This document shows, one piece after another, positions 1-11,576 of a stretch of DNA of 64,000 bases; positions within the stretch are counted from its first letter, which is position 1, and each line of letters opens with the position of its first letter. Below the pieces are notes generated by a model. It was not told the origin of the DNA, ran no database searches, and worked only from the letters and a program-made list of their open reading frames with translations. The stretch is from positions 23,370-87,369 of the forward strand of contig JABYQS010000157.1 of the NCBI GenBank assembly GCA_022592435.1, written 5' to 3'. The stretch is from Cerioporus squamosus (taxonomy: Eukaryota > Basidiomycota > Agaricomycetes > Polyporales > Polyporaceae). The translations under genes and the position numbers were made by a program.

Positions 1-655
1 TAGCAGCGTCTGCTGTACGGGTTCGGCGCGGCCCCGATGAGAATTTAGAAACCATGCAAGGTTCAGAAACCTGGCAAGACCTTGATGCACTCCAACGGCA
101 TACTTCAATGGTGCGCACATGTGCCTTGAACCGGGGGTCGGGGAAACCGGAGTTGTTCTTCTGACGGGAAGTTGCCAGAGCCTCATTGCGCAGAAACATT
201 GGCAACCTCTCGATGCAATTGGTCGGGCAGAATACGTTCTCGATCTCGCTGCGTAGCTCCCAACGTTTCTCGGCTGTGGCTTCGCCAAGTGCACGTATGT
301 AGTTGTGAGTCCACTACTATGCTCTCCGACTTCCAGCCCCGGCGGGAGCCTGCTGCTCGCCCACCCCGGAGAAGGTCAAGAATCCCGCCACGACGCCCGC
401 GCTGTCCTGGATCCGCTGCTGCCGCTCGTACAGAGCCTGGACGATCCTCGTCTCCTCCTCGACGAGCACGTTCTCCGGGTGCGGATCCGGAACTTGCGGC
501 GTTTCGAGTGGGAGCGCACCCACACCCGTCTGGCGCAGCAGCTCGACGAGTATGAATAGTGCTTGTTTCAGCCCTGCGATGTCCTCTGTGTGAACAGGGA
601 TGTCAGTGCCAGCTCGATTCGCGACATCAGGGAAAGCCTCCCTTCGAAATTGCAT
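1..655 (-). CDS. Hypothetical protein, partial (runs off the left edge)
   Basis: I do not recognise this gene. It reads on the minus strand from an ATG at 655. The first exon encodes an acidic, helix-rich stretch (VRQTG-like, PENVLVEEETRIVQAL) and ends near 377. A GTGGGC donor and a TAGTAG acceptor define an intron of about 60 nt. The second exon continues in phase as WTHNYIRALGEATAEKRW and then reads on through a Cys-containing segment (NVFCPTNCIERLPMFLR). It ends at a probable GTATGC donor near position 105, with the next exon starting at the window edge. The continuous phase across the splice and the protein-like composition support a real gene. The sequence just upstream of the ATG (656-720) is AT-rich. 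It could be a host gene or cargo of the old KDZ-2 element; nothing decides between them. Confidence 0.5.
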
Positions 656-1149
656 GAATTGGCTCGCAATTATTTCGAATTCTCAATAATCTGATAACAC
701 AACAATTATCAAAAAATTACCTAGTGCCTTCTGCAACGCAGCAGCAATTGCTTACAATTATGAGCATGTACATCAAGCATTGTAGCGATCCTCTCCTCCA
801 CTGTTGCTTCAGAATTCACACATAGACGCGATGAGGTGCATGACAATACATTGTTATTGCTGTGCATATACTGATACAACATGGGCATATGCGAATAAGT
901 ACGATACCAAGTAGCAAGTGCACAGATGTGGGGATATACGAACAAGTGCAGTACTGGGTACACACACAGAGCGGACAACGACGACATATGACGACCGGGA
1001 TCAGAGGAATGACAAGGAGTTTGCGGGCGGACATCTCCGGGCTAGCCAGCCGCCATGTCGGGACAGCCTGTGTCGGACACCTGTACCCTCATGAGCAGAC
1101 GCATACTAGATAGCTTGACTAGAACTCACGGTAGCATGACCAAACCAGA
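656..1149. other. Intergenic, nothing recognised
   Basis: AT-rich sequence with no coding region, splice pattern or repeat I can support. Open frames here are short and have no conserved motif. Confidence 0.5.
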
Positions 1150-1151
1150 TA

Positions 1152-1395
1152 CTGTAGAGTTTCGACCGATGCGGCGCGTCACAGGTCACAGGGACCTCCG
1201 CCGCACCGCATCGTGCTGTAGGTCACAGGTCACGGCCCCTTTGGGGCCCCCATTTTCGCGTTTTGGCTCGGTTTTCGGACGTTTAGCAGGCCAAATCAGG
1301 CAAATTTTGGGCGCCTCCGCTCCGCTCCGGCGACTGCGGGCGGTTACAGGTCACACCCCGCTGGGGCCTGCACCGCATCGGTCGAAACTCTACAG
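1152..1395. mobile_element. Tc1/mariner-type MITE with TA duplication
   Basis: A 244-bp element with perfect inverted termini of about 23 bp beginning CTGTAGAGTTTCGACCGATG, flanked by TA on both sides (1150-1151 and 1396-1397). Inside are smaller inverted motifs (acaggtcac, and ggggcccc) but no coding capacity. A TA target duplication plus short perfect termini fits a non-autonomous Tc1/mariner derivative. No matching transposase is present in the window. Confidence 0.75.
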
Positions 1396-1397
1396 TA

Positions 1398-2680
1398 ACA
1401 GGGACTCACCATCAGAAGTTATTCCATTTCCGAGTCGCGCCAATGGGCTCAAGTCGATCGGGGTTTGTCGGAACACTCGTGCCCTGAATGTTTGTGGCTA
1501 GGGACTCCAAAGCTTGAATACACTCACCTATCTGACCGACAGTACTGAAGAGCTAGGAGGAGGGACATGTATACGCCGGTCGACCTAAAGGCTAGTGACT
1601 AGATCTCGGAGGTGGTGGATGACGTGGCAGGTTGTCGTTGTTGCAGATGACTAGAAGGGTACTTACCTTGACGTAGTGGCTACACGGACGACAGCAAACT
1701 TGCTTGCAGACCGACTGAAAGAGAAGAAGCGGTCGAGTGTGCAGCAGAGAGCAAGTGCATGGTGCCGGTGAGAGAGTCAGGGAGTCGTGGGACGAAGACA
1801 AGAGGGGTGGAGGATACGCGCGCGTTGTTGGCTTCTAGGCGCCCGAGCCAAACATATGTCGACAAACGACTTGTCTGAATCCAAACGAGCTGCCTGAGTC
1901 AGACCGGGCACTTGCTTGCACCTTGCGCATTCTACCGCAATTCAACGGCATTATCAAGACATTGGATAGAGGTACGAAGAAAGGCGCATGAAATCTCCCA
2001 ATGCAGATAATATTATGGTGTTATCCACAATTACTGTATAATTGGCATAATTTCGAAGGGAGGGTTTTCCTGATGGACGTGAAGAGGGCGAGGATGTGCG
2101 ATAAGCCGTACCCGCCGTCTGCATGGGGTTCCTGCCCGGGTGGCACGCGTTTTGTCTGTAGCATTCGCGATCGTCAGTTCATTCGGACATCGACCGCCCC
2201 GATACGATACTCACATGCCAGCGAGCACCAGATGGTGGCAGACGGATATATCAACATCTCTGATTAGAACCCAGGCGTGATCCATCCTGGTTTCTAACGA
2301 GAGATGCAGTGATACATCCGTAGACTCTAAGTAGAGGTCCCTCCTCGCTCATGTATCGACAGCTCGCATAGCCGCTATGTACTGCTTCCAGCTTATGTTC
2401 CCCGCCCTCTCGACCTGAGGGCGAGAAATGACAAATCCCGCCCCGCTGCCTGTTCAATGAGCGGGAAGCAGGGATCGTCCCGTTGCAGCACGCATGATTC
2501 ACACTCCGCCGCATCCAGGATATTGATAGCGTAGGTTTACCTGGGTATGCGGCACCTACCGAGAACCTCATTGTGACCAATCACGCTCTTCTGACCGCCC
2601 AGTGGGCATACCCCTGTCTCAGCCCTCCACGAGCACCAAATCAGTGCGCACAGAAGTAGTGAGAGTGGGACAGTGAGCCA
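1398..2680. other. Intergenic, nothing recognised
   Basis: No supported gene. Several short open frames on both strands lack motifs or consistent splicing. May be the eroded flank of the old KDZ-2 element, because Copia-A landed at 3784 between this stretch and the KDZ-2 transposase. Confidence 0.4.
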
Positions 2681-2689
2681 GACATTTGC

Positions 2690-2965
2690 AATCCGCGACG
2701 TGAGAATGCAGTGCGACGGCAGGGAGAACGGGACCACAAGCGGTACGGTCTCATGCCGCAGTGCGGGGCTGAGCATGCGCAGAGCGCGCGACAATAGGGA
2801 GAGCGGGACGGTCACATGCCACGGCGCGAGGCTGAGCACGCGCAGAGCGGGAGGTGCATTGCAACAGCAGGGAGAGTGGGACCACCAGCGGCATGGTTGC
2901 ATGCCGCGGTGCAAGGCTGAGCATGCGCAGAGCGGGACGTGCATCGCAACAGTAGAGAGAGCGGC
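2690..2965. repeat. Degenerate tandem repeat, about 80-bp unit
   Basis: Three to four imperfect copies of a GC-rich unit containing 'ggctgagcatgcgcagagcg' and 'cagggagagcgggac', each about 70-85 bp. Could be a subterminal repeat of the KDZ-2 element, whose left end must lie somewhere in 1-3783, but no matching array survives on the other side to test this. Confidence 0.6.
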
Positions 2966-3783
2966 ACAGCGATCAGGAGGTCCCAGAGGATAGACGTTCA
3001 CAGAGCGGGAGTCGGAGGGCAACGCCGGGAGTGCGGCACACGATAGAACGTGGCATGGGGGGATAGCTTGATACCAAATGCAAGCTGCAGCGGGAGGGGG
3101 GGGAGAGTGTCGGGACCGCAGGTCACAGCATGGCGCCGGGGAGAGAGTCGAGAACTCGCAAGCGCAGCACAGCGCGGGCCACAACGTGCTAGGAGGCAGG
3201 CAGCATGACGAGCACAGGCCAACGATGTGCCTTTGAACAAGGAAGGTGCGTGTACTTCAGAGGCCGCGTGATGCGCAAGGTTCAAGCGTTCGTGCAGGCG
3301 AGTTGGCTGCAGGCCTGTCGCAGGGCTCGAGTGAAGCCAAAGGTACAAGGTGAGGCCGAGTGGGGATGTCACAGTGGTACATCTCACGGGCGAGTAGACC
3401 CTGCATACTGCTAGCAGGCGAGGAGGACCCAATGGGTGCACAGAGGGAGCAAGCGGGTATGAAAACTCTACCAAGGGTTGAGACAGTGCCTTCTCCGAGC
3501 ACAGACGTACCTTCCAACTAATGCATGCCCGTTTGCTTTCTTCTGGCTGTCCACCTGCAACCTCACATGTTCTATTGGTCTGGCAGGGCGCGTCGTAGCC
3601 GGTGTGCACGGTTGTTGTCAGTTGAGACGCGTCGTGATCGAAGCGCGTCGCGATCGGGCTGCGTCGACTTGGAGTACAGCATGGTGTCGAGGGCATGAAG
3701 GACGAAGGAGACCGTCCGCGGATGGGAAGTATGGCAAGGAAAGTTTCCGGTGGGACGTGCCAGGCAGGAAGGGAAGGGCAGGG
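2966..3783. other. Intergenic, nothing recognised
   Basis: GC-rich sequence with overlapping open frames on both strands, none with motifs or plausible splice structure. It ends with CAGGG (3779-3783), the left target duplication of Copia-A. Confidence 0.4.
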
Positions 3784-4375
3784 TGATGAAGTCTGAACCT
3801 GTGAAGGCAAGTCGCAACGACGAGTGGACAACACGAGTCCTCAGTCAGTAGAGCAAAAGACTAATAGCATAGACACAAGTACCTAGCAGACGAGTGGACA
3901 ACACGAGCTACAAAGTACTTGTAAGTAAAGCATAAGTAAGCATAGGTAGGCGAGTACTTACTCCTCAGTCAGTAGAGCAAAAGACTGAGGAGACAAAGCC
4001 CAAGAGTCCCTCCTTATATACTGTGTCTGGAGTAGCATGAGTAAGCGACAGAAAGGAGAGCATAATACTGTCTGAGTCAGAACGAGTAGGGATAACTCAG
4101 ACAATGACGAAGGATGACGAAGATACGACAAATACGAGGTCACAAGGGCATGTCTAGTACAGCCCAGAGATATCTAGAAAGAACTAGAAAGGTCCGGAGC
4201 GTTGCAGAACGCACTGGAATGGACTGGAAACAAAGAGAAGCCAGGTAACCACATGGTTTCGTACAACGTACCCTAAAAGGAAAGGAAGACGCATAGCCTA
4301 AGATCTAATCGTAAGAGGCTGTGCCCATAGCGCCTAATGCGCAACTGATGTCCATAGTCCATAGTAAGTTCAACA
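3784..4375 (-). repeat. Copia-A 3' LTR
   Basis: 592 bp, TG...CA ends (minus strand TGTTGAACTTACTATGG to GTTCAGACTTCATCA). It lacks about 8 bp of the GACTAGCAGA stretch present in the other LTRs. Contains the TATATAAG box (4013-4020) and a CCTCAGTC/GACTGAGG stem. Confidence 0.95.
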
Positions 4376-4384
4376 CTCCCACTC
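4376..4384 (-). other. Copia-A polypurine tract
   Basis: Minus-strand AGTGGGAG directly abuts the 3' LTR start (TGTTG), the expected plus-strand priming site of a copia element. Copia-B (45705) and Copia-C (57911) carry the same tract at the same place. Confidence 0.7.
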
Positions 4385-4386
4385 GT

Positions 4387-5738
4387 TCAAGACGCGGAGG
4401 TAACGAGACCCAAATTTGCCAAGAAGTACTCCATGACGTGCAGTGAAGCATTCTTGGTCAACGGATCTGCCAGATTCTCCTCACTAGGAATAGCATAGAT
4501 GTCCATGTTTGGAGTCTCGGCATATTCGCGTACGAAGTGGTAGTGCGTCTCGACGTGCTTACAACGCCGGTCGACGGCTGGGTTCAACGCAAGGTGAATA
4601 GCACCATGGTTGTCGACGCACATCGGCGTAGCCGAGCCCATGTCATCCCCTAACTCATCGCCAAACGTCCTAAGCCACATCATCTGACGAGCAGTGTCTG
4701 AAGCCGCCTTGTACTCTGCCTCAGTGGACGAGAGAGAGACGGTCTGTTGACGTCGAGATGCCCAAGACACGGCACCTCCTGCCATCAGGAAGACGAAAGC
4801 GGTCTGCGAATGCCGATCGTCGCGTTCTTCTGCCCAGTCTGAATCGGAATATGCGATCAGGCCGGCATTAGATGCACCGTCATATCGTAGGCGATAATGC
4901 GATGTACCCCGGAGATACCATAAGACATAGAGAAGTCTATCAAGGTGATTGTCGGCAGGGTTCGCACTGTACTTGCCCAGACGGTTGATGGCATACGAGA
5001 TATCTGGTCGCGTCCCAAGACAGGCATAGAGAAGACTGCCCATCAAGCTCTGGAAACGTTGACGCAACTTCGCCGGTGCTTCTGTGGTAGCAGCTTCGAT
5101 AACTGCACCAGCAGGGAGAGGAGTACGCGCAGGCTTGCAGTTGGCCATCTGATAGTTCTCGAGAATGGCCTCGATGTACTCTTCCTGGTCGATGTCAAGT
5201 GTCCGTGAGAGACGATCTCGACGTATACGAAGACCAAGGAATCGCTGAATAGGACCCAAGTCCGTCATCTTATACTGCTTGCCAAGCGCCTTCTTGACCT
5301 TGTCGATATGCCCTCGACTGTCACCCATGAGAAGTAGGTCGTCGACATAGAGGACAATGATCGTGACACGGTCTGGGTCTGAATCCCCCCCTTGTCGGCA
5401 ATATACATAGACTCCGGCATCAGAGTATGTCCGAACAAATCCCTGTCCGATGAGCGATTCGTGAATCTTCTTGTTCCATTGGCGAGAGGCTTGCTTAAGA
5501 CCGTAGATGGCCTTCTTAAGCAGACAAACGTAGTCCTCTTTGCCTTTCACGACCCAGCCCTCGGGTTGTTCCATGTAGACCTCCTCGTCCAAGTCCCCGT
5601 TGAGGAACGCAGTCTTAACGTCCATCGCATCGATCTCCCAGTCTTCTAGGGCAGCGTGCGCCAAGAGATACCGGATAGACTCGAATCGAGCGACAGGAGA
5701 GAAGGTTTCGTGGTAGTCCTTCCCATAGACTTGCGTAA
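4387..5738 (-). pseudogene. Copia-A pol, 3' half: reverse transcriptase and RNase H
   Basis: Minus-strand open frame for the C-terminal half of the copia polyprotein. It shows the copia RT core (DVKTAFLNGDL near the start, YGLKQASRQWN, then the catalytic YVDDLLL) and the linker to RNase H (GTRPDISYA, YSDSDWAE, SLSSTEAEYKAA), ending in VTSAS just before the polypurine tract. The reading frame itself is intact. It is severed from its own N-terminal half, which now lies 12.8 kb away at 18595-22028, so no full polyprotein can be made. Confidence 0.93.
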
Positions 5739-5762
5739 AGCCTCACACCTCATGCTGGCAGG

Positions 5763-5822
5763 TGGATATATCCGTGACTGTAGTTACAGACCAACCAGGA
5801 TACATCCCCTGCTGTAACTACA
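5763..5822 (+). repeat. KDZ-1 left imperfect terminal inverted repeat
   Basis: Begins ggatatatccgtgactgtag and contains a CTGTAGTTACAG / CTGTAACTACAG pair and GGATACATC. It aligns with the reverse complement of 18510-18573 over about 60 bp at roughly three-quarters identity. It starts about 18 bp in from the junction. Confidence 0.8.
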
Positions 5823-6458
5823 GTACACCCAAATATCCCGTAGCACTGGATCATTCTACTGTAGTGCGCCTCCATGGCATACATGGCATGTTGCTGCTAT
5901 GTTTTCAGCATCCTCAAGCCTCAGCATCCCCCCAAAGCGGACCTGTCACCCGTCGTTCCCTCGCATCGAACTCCGCTGAGGCGTCCAAGGCATTATTGTC
6001 TATTGAAAAGAATGAATACTACTTCCAACTCCGCTGCCATTTTCTATGACTCCGAATACGGGTTCCACCATGTCAGCGGTGCCCCACCCTAGTGGGCGAT
6101 ATCCCGCATCCTGTAGCACCGCAATGCGGTACTGGGATGCTTCCCGCTCTTGGGACCACCTCCCTTCTGGCGCGCCTGCCGTATCCTGCTTCGGCAGCTT
6201 CGCGCATCCCGCCGCCTGCGGCTGCCCAATTGTGCCCGGATGCCGCCCAGCATTCTCCGCCGCCCGCCATACTACGCCCTCTATCGTATGCCCTGTGGTC
6301 GCACTGCACCCACGTTGTGCCGCCCGCGTTCGGACCACGCGTCCGTGGGGTACTGCCCGTATGCATATCTCACGGTGCAGTACAGAGCGGGGTCGCAGCA
6401 GGGTCCCGTCTGCTGGCGCGGGCTATTGCAACCTGTGGCAGAAGCTGGCACTCCGGCT
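5823..6458. other. KDZ-1 left non-coding region
   Basis: No supported gene. Several open frames exist on both strands, but they overlap one another and continue into the palindrome array, which marks them as compositional. Confidence 0.5.
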
Positions 6459-7402
6459 CGACCTGTGGACAATGTATCCAACATGCATGGTTGGATACAT
6501 CGTCTACAGAGTGTGCTCGATCCGGTAGCTCGCGAGGCCCTGTAGAGGATGTATCCAACCGGGGCCACGTTGGGTACAATGCCTACAGTCGAGCCCAATC
6601 CGGTAGCCTGCGAGGGACTGTAGATGATGTATCCAGAGCACACCGTTGGGTACACCGTCTACAGTCAAGCCTGATCCGGTAGCCTGCAATGGACTGTAGA
6701 CGATGTACCCAACGGTGCGCGCTGGATACATCGTCTACAGTCACGCCCGATCTGTTAGTTCGCGAGGCTCTGTAGACGATGTATCCAAGCCGTGCGCCCT
6801 GGCGCCCTGGATACATCACCTACAGTCGAGCCCAATCTGGTATCCCGTGAGGCACTGTATACGATGTATCCAGGGCGCACCATTGGGTACATCGTCTACA
6901 GTCGCGCCGATCTGTTAGTTCGCGAGGCTCTGTGGACGATGTATCCAAGCCGTGCGCCCTGGCGCCCTGGATACATCACCTACAGTCAAGCCCGATCTGG
7001 TATCCCGTGAGGCACTGTAGACGATGTATCCAGGGCGCACCATTGGGTACATCGTCTACAGTCGCACTCGATCTGGTAGCCCGCGAGGGACCGTAAACGA
7101 TGTATCCAGCGCACACGGCTGGATACATCGTCTACAGTCGCGTCTGATCCGGAACCTCACCAGGTGCGAATCACCCTCCAGTCTGCAGCTTGCGCGCTGT
7201 ATCCTATACGCCTTCCGTTGGAGACATCATCCTCAATATCGCTCATTCCAGCCGCTGCTAGCCTGCTTCAATCTGTGAACGATGTATCCAACGCGCATGC
7301 CTGCTGGATACATCTTCCACAGAGCACACCCGATCCGGTACCTGTGCCCGGACCCGCGGCCTGTAGATGATGTATCCAACGTGTGGATACATCACTACAG
7401 TA
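6459..7402. repeat. KDZ-1 left palindrome array, 11 hairpin units
   Basis: Eleven inverted-repeat units, each of the form CTGTAGACGATGTATCC, then a 6-25 bp GC-rich loop, then GGATACATCGTCTACAG. Units start near 6459, 6539, 6619, 6690, 6768, 6856, 6928, 7016, 7090, 7275 and 7361. The spacers are related (CGAGCCCAATCTGGTA-like). A 160-bp block is duplicated in tandem (6761-6920 and 6921-7080). The same palindrome recurs near the right end of KDZ-1 and its half-site GGATACATC lies in the terminal repeats, so the array probably binds the element's transposase. That function is inferred. Confidence 0.9.
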
Positions 7403-7693
7403 CCGCCCAATTCGGCATGGTCCAGACCTTGACATCTCGACGGTGTGTCGCTCACCTTAGCTGGCATGTTGTAGTATACATTGGCATGTCGTAATGAAGA
7501 TCGAGAGTCGCAAACTTCATCTTGATGCGCCCGAACAGTTCAAAATGAACGTAACCTGTACATAGATGAATAAACGTCAGGGAGCTCGGATAGTGTACAG
7601 TGTGAATATGTGGCTGGGATACAGGCAGGAGCAGGTGAGGTTGGAAATGGAGGAAGCGAGACAGGGGGAGAGATCAGAGCCGTGCATGGAACC

Positions 7694-10600
7694 TTAATCC
7701 AAGTCCTCCATTGCTAACTCAACATCTCCGGCCTCCTGAATCTCATCATCGTTCAGGATAGCTCCCAGGGACGTCGTGGAGGTGGTAGACGCGGTCACGG
7801 TGTGCAACGAAGGCAAATCCGAGTCGCTCTGGCTGTGGAGGTCATCGGGGATCTGGTCCTCGACGCTCTGACCCAGACAAATCCAAGCGGTGACGCAGCT
7901 CCAGGCGCTACGGCAATACTCGCCCATCTTCCGCCGGATTGACGCTTGACGATGAGCGTAGGCAGTTTGACCTTCGAGGAAGTCAGCACGTTCGGCCTGC
8001 GCCAACGTGGCCTGCGTCTCCCACCACCCTGCGAGCCAAACGTGGTACTGCTTCACGCGACGCATCTCCTCGTCTAAATTCTCGACTTCCTCCGTCCATC
8101 GCATCGCCCGTGCGCGAGCCTTACACCATTCGACACGGAGACCTGTAGCAAGGGTCAGGGGGCTATTCGGTAATGGTACGGCGATGTATGCACCTTCCTG
8201 CAGGTTGCCGCTGGCTTGTTCATCTACCAGGTTCCCCTCGGAATCCACCCCACTGGCCTTCCAGATCCAGGAGATCTCCCTGCGCCCCTCCGAACCGCTG
8301 CCATCACCGGCCGTGATGTGCTGGATGTCGCCGTCGTTGAGGGGCTGCAAGGAGCCTCTCCAGTCGATCTTGCCGAGCGCGGCGGAGAGTGTCGTCAGGG
8401 CGGTATAGGCCGCGCGGTAGCGAGATGTGTTCAGCTTGATCTTACTATCGATACCGTGGATGACATCGTGCGAGCGGGTGATCTCTTTCTGCCCGCGGAC
8501 TTGCTCATCTTTGTAGCGGTACAGGTACGCGCGAACTTCAAGATGGCCCCGAAGGTCCGTCAGGGCATCATAGGCTTGCGCCTCCCACAGTCGCCACTCG
8601 TGTTCAAGGAGCAACTGAGGGATAGTGACCCGGGTGCATGCAGTCGAGGGCAGGAAGAGTGGGTGGTCCTGGGGCAGGATCGAGTCGTCCGCGCAGGGCT
8701 GAACAACGAGCGTCGCGACGCTCGGAATGAAGAGTTGCTGGATGCTGCGCCACCCATCGACCCGACGCTGCAGAGTGTTCTGGCGCTCGAGGATCTTCGC
8801 CCGCTGGAGGTCAGTAGGAGATGCGCTGAGGGCAGCGCTGTCAGCACGGAGCTTGCGTCTGAGTACTTCTGTCAGCGAGATGGTAGGTGCAATCTGTGTA
8901 AGGCCACTTACTGTTGATCTTCCATTTCGATTCCGATGACGATCATCGTGCTGGAAGAGTAGTACTCATGCAAAGTGGGGGTCCATCCCTCGCAGATGTC
9001 GAGGGCGTCTTGCTCTGCGAGTATCACGCGTATAGCCGCCTGCGAGATGTCTGCGAAAGTGCCGTCAGGAACTGAACATGCTGAACTTGGACTGTCAGGG
9101 GCAACTCACGAGAGTGCTTGTACTCATATGGGTTGGTGGCGCTGGTGGGTGCCGCATCCCACGCGACTGTCATCTCCTCCCATCCCGCAACTGTGAGCGG
9201 TGGCAGCGACGACGTGAGCTGCTTGAAAGCCTTGACGTGCTTCCCACGTTCGACTACAGCCACCTTGATGCGTGTCAGCATGGTCGCGGCTGTGGGATGT
9301 TCTAGTAAGGAACAGCTGGCGCGCGAGGAAAGATCAGAACGTACGCAATCTGGTAACCTTGGCCCAGTTCTGATCCCCGAAGACGTCGTCTAGCAGATCA
9401 GAACACGATCCTGGTCCCATCTCCTTTGTCGATGGTGCGTAACCATTCGCCATCGCCCATCGACGTTCGACACCTTCTCCGTTGAGCCTGCCAGAGTGAG
9501 GTAAGAGGTACGGTGAGAATACGGAGCGACAGCGCTCGCGATGGGCATTCAAGTGAAACATGGGTATCGACCACATGATCACCCGGTTCGAGAAGGTGTC
9601 GTAGCCATATTTGGTCCAGCGCGTAACAACTCTGACACTGTAGCTGCATGCAATGTCGTAGGAGACAGAGACCTGTGTAGGAGCATTGTGCGACAGGCTG
9701 GAATTGAGGAGGTAGTCCGTATTCACCTGCCTGAGAGCCGGACACATTGGAATAGAACCAGCCATGCTGTAGAAAAGGCGTACCTCTCTCCCTTCTGCAA
9801 GTTGCCAACTGAACACGGACGCTTCATCTCATGCCGGCTGCAATCAACAGTAGCTACTCCCGTGACAGCGAGCCCTGGTGTGCCCTTGATATTCGCCAGC
9901 TTGACAGCATCGTGCGTGTTGCAATCGCCGGTACCGCGTTCCTTCGTGTCGTCTTTGTCGAAGGTCTCGAGGTGCGTCTTGTATGCACTGCGCTCCACGA
10001 AGTATGCGCTGCCGGCATTCAGACTGGGATCTAGAGTGTCCGAGGACACCTTCTTCCGCTTGAGGCGGAGTTGGCATCGATGGCTAGATAGAGCTTGTAC
10101 TTCCAACTGGCAGGACACGGTGATGAGCAATAGATGGCCTGCAGCTGTCGGACACGTACCTTGTTTCGGGCGGAGCGCTCTCCCAGTCACTTGGGAGGTT
10201 CTTGCCGGGATGGGGACACGCGGGACATTCCACGGCGCAGCTGCCGGGTGGGACATTCACAGCCCTACCGGGGACATTGCCTCGACCGGCGCGCTTGAGC
10301 AGCTTGAGGTGCCGCCACTGCCTGATCATCTGGAGGAAGGAAACATAGCGATCCTTCCGCATTCAGATCAGCCACGGCTGTTATGGAAAGGGAGTGTCAA
10401 CTGAGACAAACCTTGAGGGGCTTGGTTCCGGTGTTATCGGACTTCCTGGCCAGGGTAGTATAGAACTCGAAAGCCGAGACCTTGGACTGGCCTGAGAGAA
10501 GATGGAACGTCTGCAGCAGGCGGAAGGTAGCTGCGGTCCTGGGATCTGTCGATGTAGCGGGAAACCAGCGATAGCGCAACAGCTGTGAGGTGGAGGCCGC

Positions 10601-11525
10601 AGCGCGCTCGCAGCGACAGAAATCGAGTCCGACCTCATGGACACCGTTCAGATCGAGAACGACGAACGCATCGCCAAAGGCGCGGACAGGGTTGACGCAC
10701 CTCTCGCCCGGGGGATGCCCGAGCTGGACACGCAACCCGAGGGCCTTCAGAGAGACGTGCTCGTAGTGGGTTCCAGTCCATTCCTAGAACGGGACATGAG
10801 CGCGCGTGACACATGCAATGTGAAGACAGCATACCTTGATGCAATGCAGCGGATGTTGAGCATGCTGAGTGACGATGCATTCCTTGCAGTACAAAGAACA
10901 ATCATCACAGTCCTCGCAACGGTACCCCAGGCTATGTACGGAGGAAAGCATGGTTGAGCACCGACCACAGACCGAGGTCGTGCAGTCTCCGCGGCCCTCA
11001 AGACACATGAGCTCGTCGAGGTAACCTTGGATGTCCACCCGCCATTGCAGTAGCGGATGGTCCTGATCAACAATGTTCAGCGCGGGTACTCCATGCATGC
11101 GTGAGACGACTTACGCTGGCTGTGCGTATGCACGGTCCGGGTTCCATGTTCAGTGTCTCAAGGCATTGGTAGAGGTACTGCAGGTCATGGTCTTCCGGCC
11201 GGTTGGCGTCGGCAGCATCTGTAGGAGTCCAAGAGCCGTCCCAGTCAGGAGGAGGAGAAGAAACGCGAGAGTGCTTTGGCTGCGGAGCGAGCGGGATCAG
11301 TAAGTATGAAGTATGTTGGGAGCGTTTCTGTGAGTCATCGTGGAAGCTGTACGTGACATGTCAGTGGATTTCCGTAGGGGGCGGCGCATGGGGAACGCCA
11401 GCCTGTTGGTTGTTGGTAGCATCGTTGTCGTCATCGCCGAAGGAGAGGTTGTGATGGGTGACATGCTTGGAGCGACGCTTGCCCATCTTGCGCAGGAGAG
11501 AGGGGAGAGCGGCGAGGAATCGTTT
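7694..11525 (-). pseudogene. KDZ-1 transposase (CxC2-type KDZ), frameshifted
   Basis: Multi-exon minus-strand gene with the domain order of KDZ transposases. A basic N-terminus (start uncertain, 11525 used) is followed by an exon with DHPLLQW and a Cys/His cluster (CEDCDDCSLYCKEC, then QHPLHCIK). A CxC2-like domain follows (LGLRVQLGH, FCRCERA, RYRWFPATSTDP) at about 10787-10406, then the GRGN...CPACPHPGKNLP block. The nuclease core has YDIACSY, FHLNAHRERC and GEGVERRWA with the STKEMGPG motif (9816-9430). A long coiled-coil tail ends at 7694. Introns are about 50 nt. In the exon after CPACPHPGKNLP, one base is missing near 10069: DAN-S replaces the DANFRLKRKK frame seen in KDZ-2. The copy is therefore probably inactive. 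Its role would be cutting and joining the element's ends in the nucleus. Confidence 0.88.
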
Positions 11526-11576
11526 CAGCTTGCATCGCGGACTCATATGGGCTGAGGTTGGCGAGGACCTGTCCAC

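Noticed and set aside
3958..4143. Small minus-strand frame repeated in every LTR (MTSYLSYLRHPSSLSEL)
   Set aside because: Conserved only because the LTRs are conserved; it spans the TATA box and stem-loop, and shows no sign of selection on protein sequence.
6046..6819. Overlapping long open frames on both strands near the palindrome array
   Set aside because: They run through the repeats in several frames, share no motif and have no splice logic; they follow from the GC-rich palindromes.
6459..7402. Possible CRISPR array or satellite
   Set aside because: Units are inverted repeats with related loops and variable spacing, the genome is eukaryotic, and the same units recur at the other end of KDZ-1.
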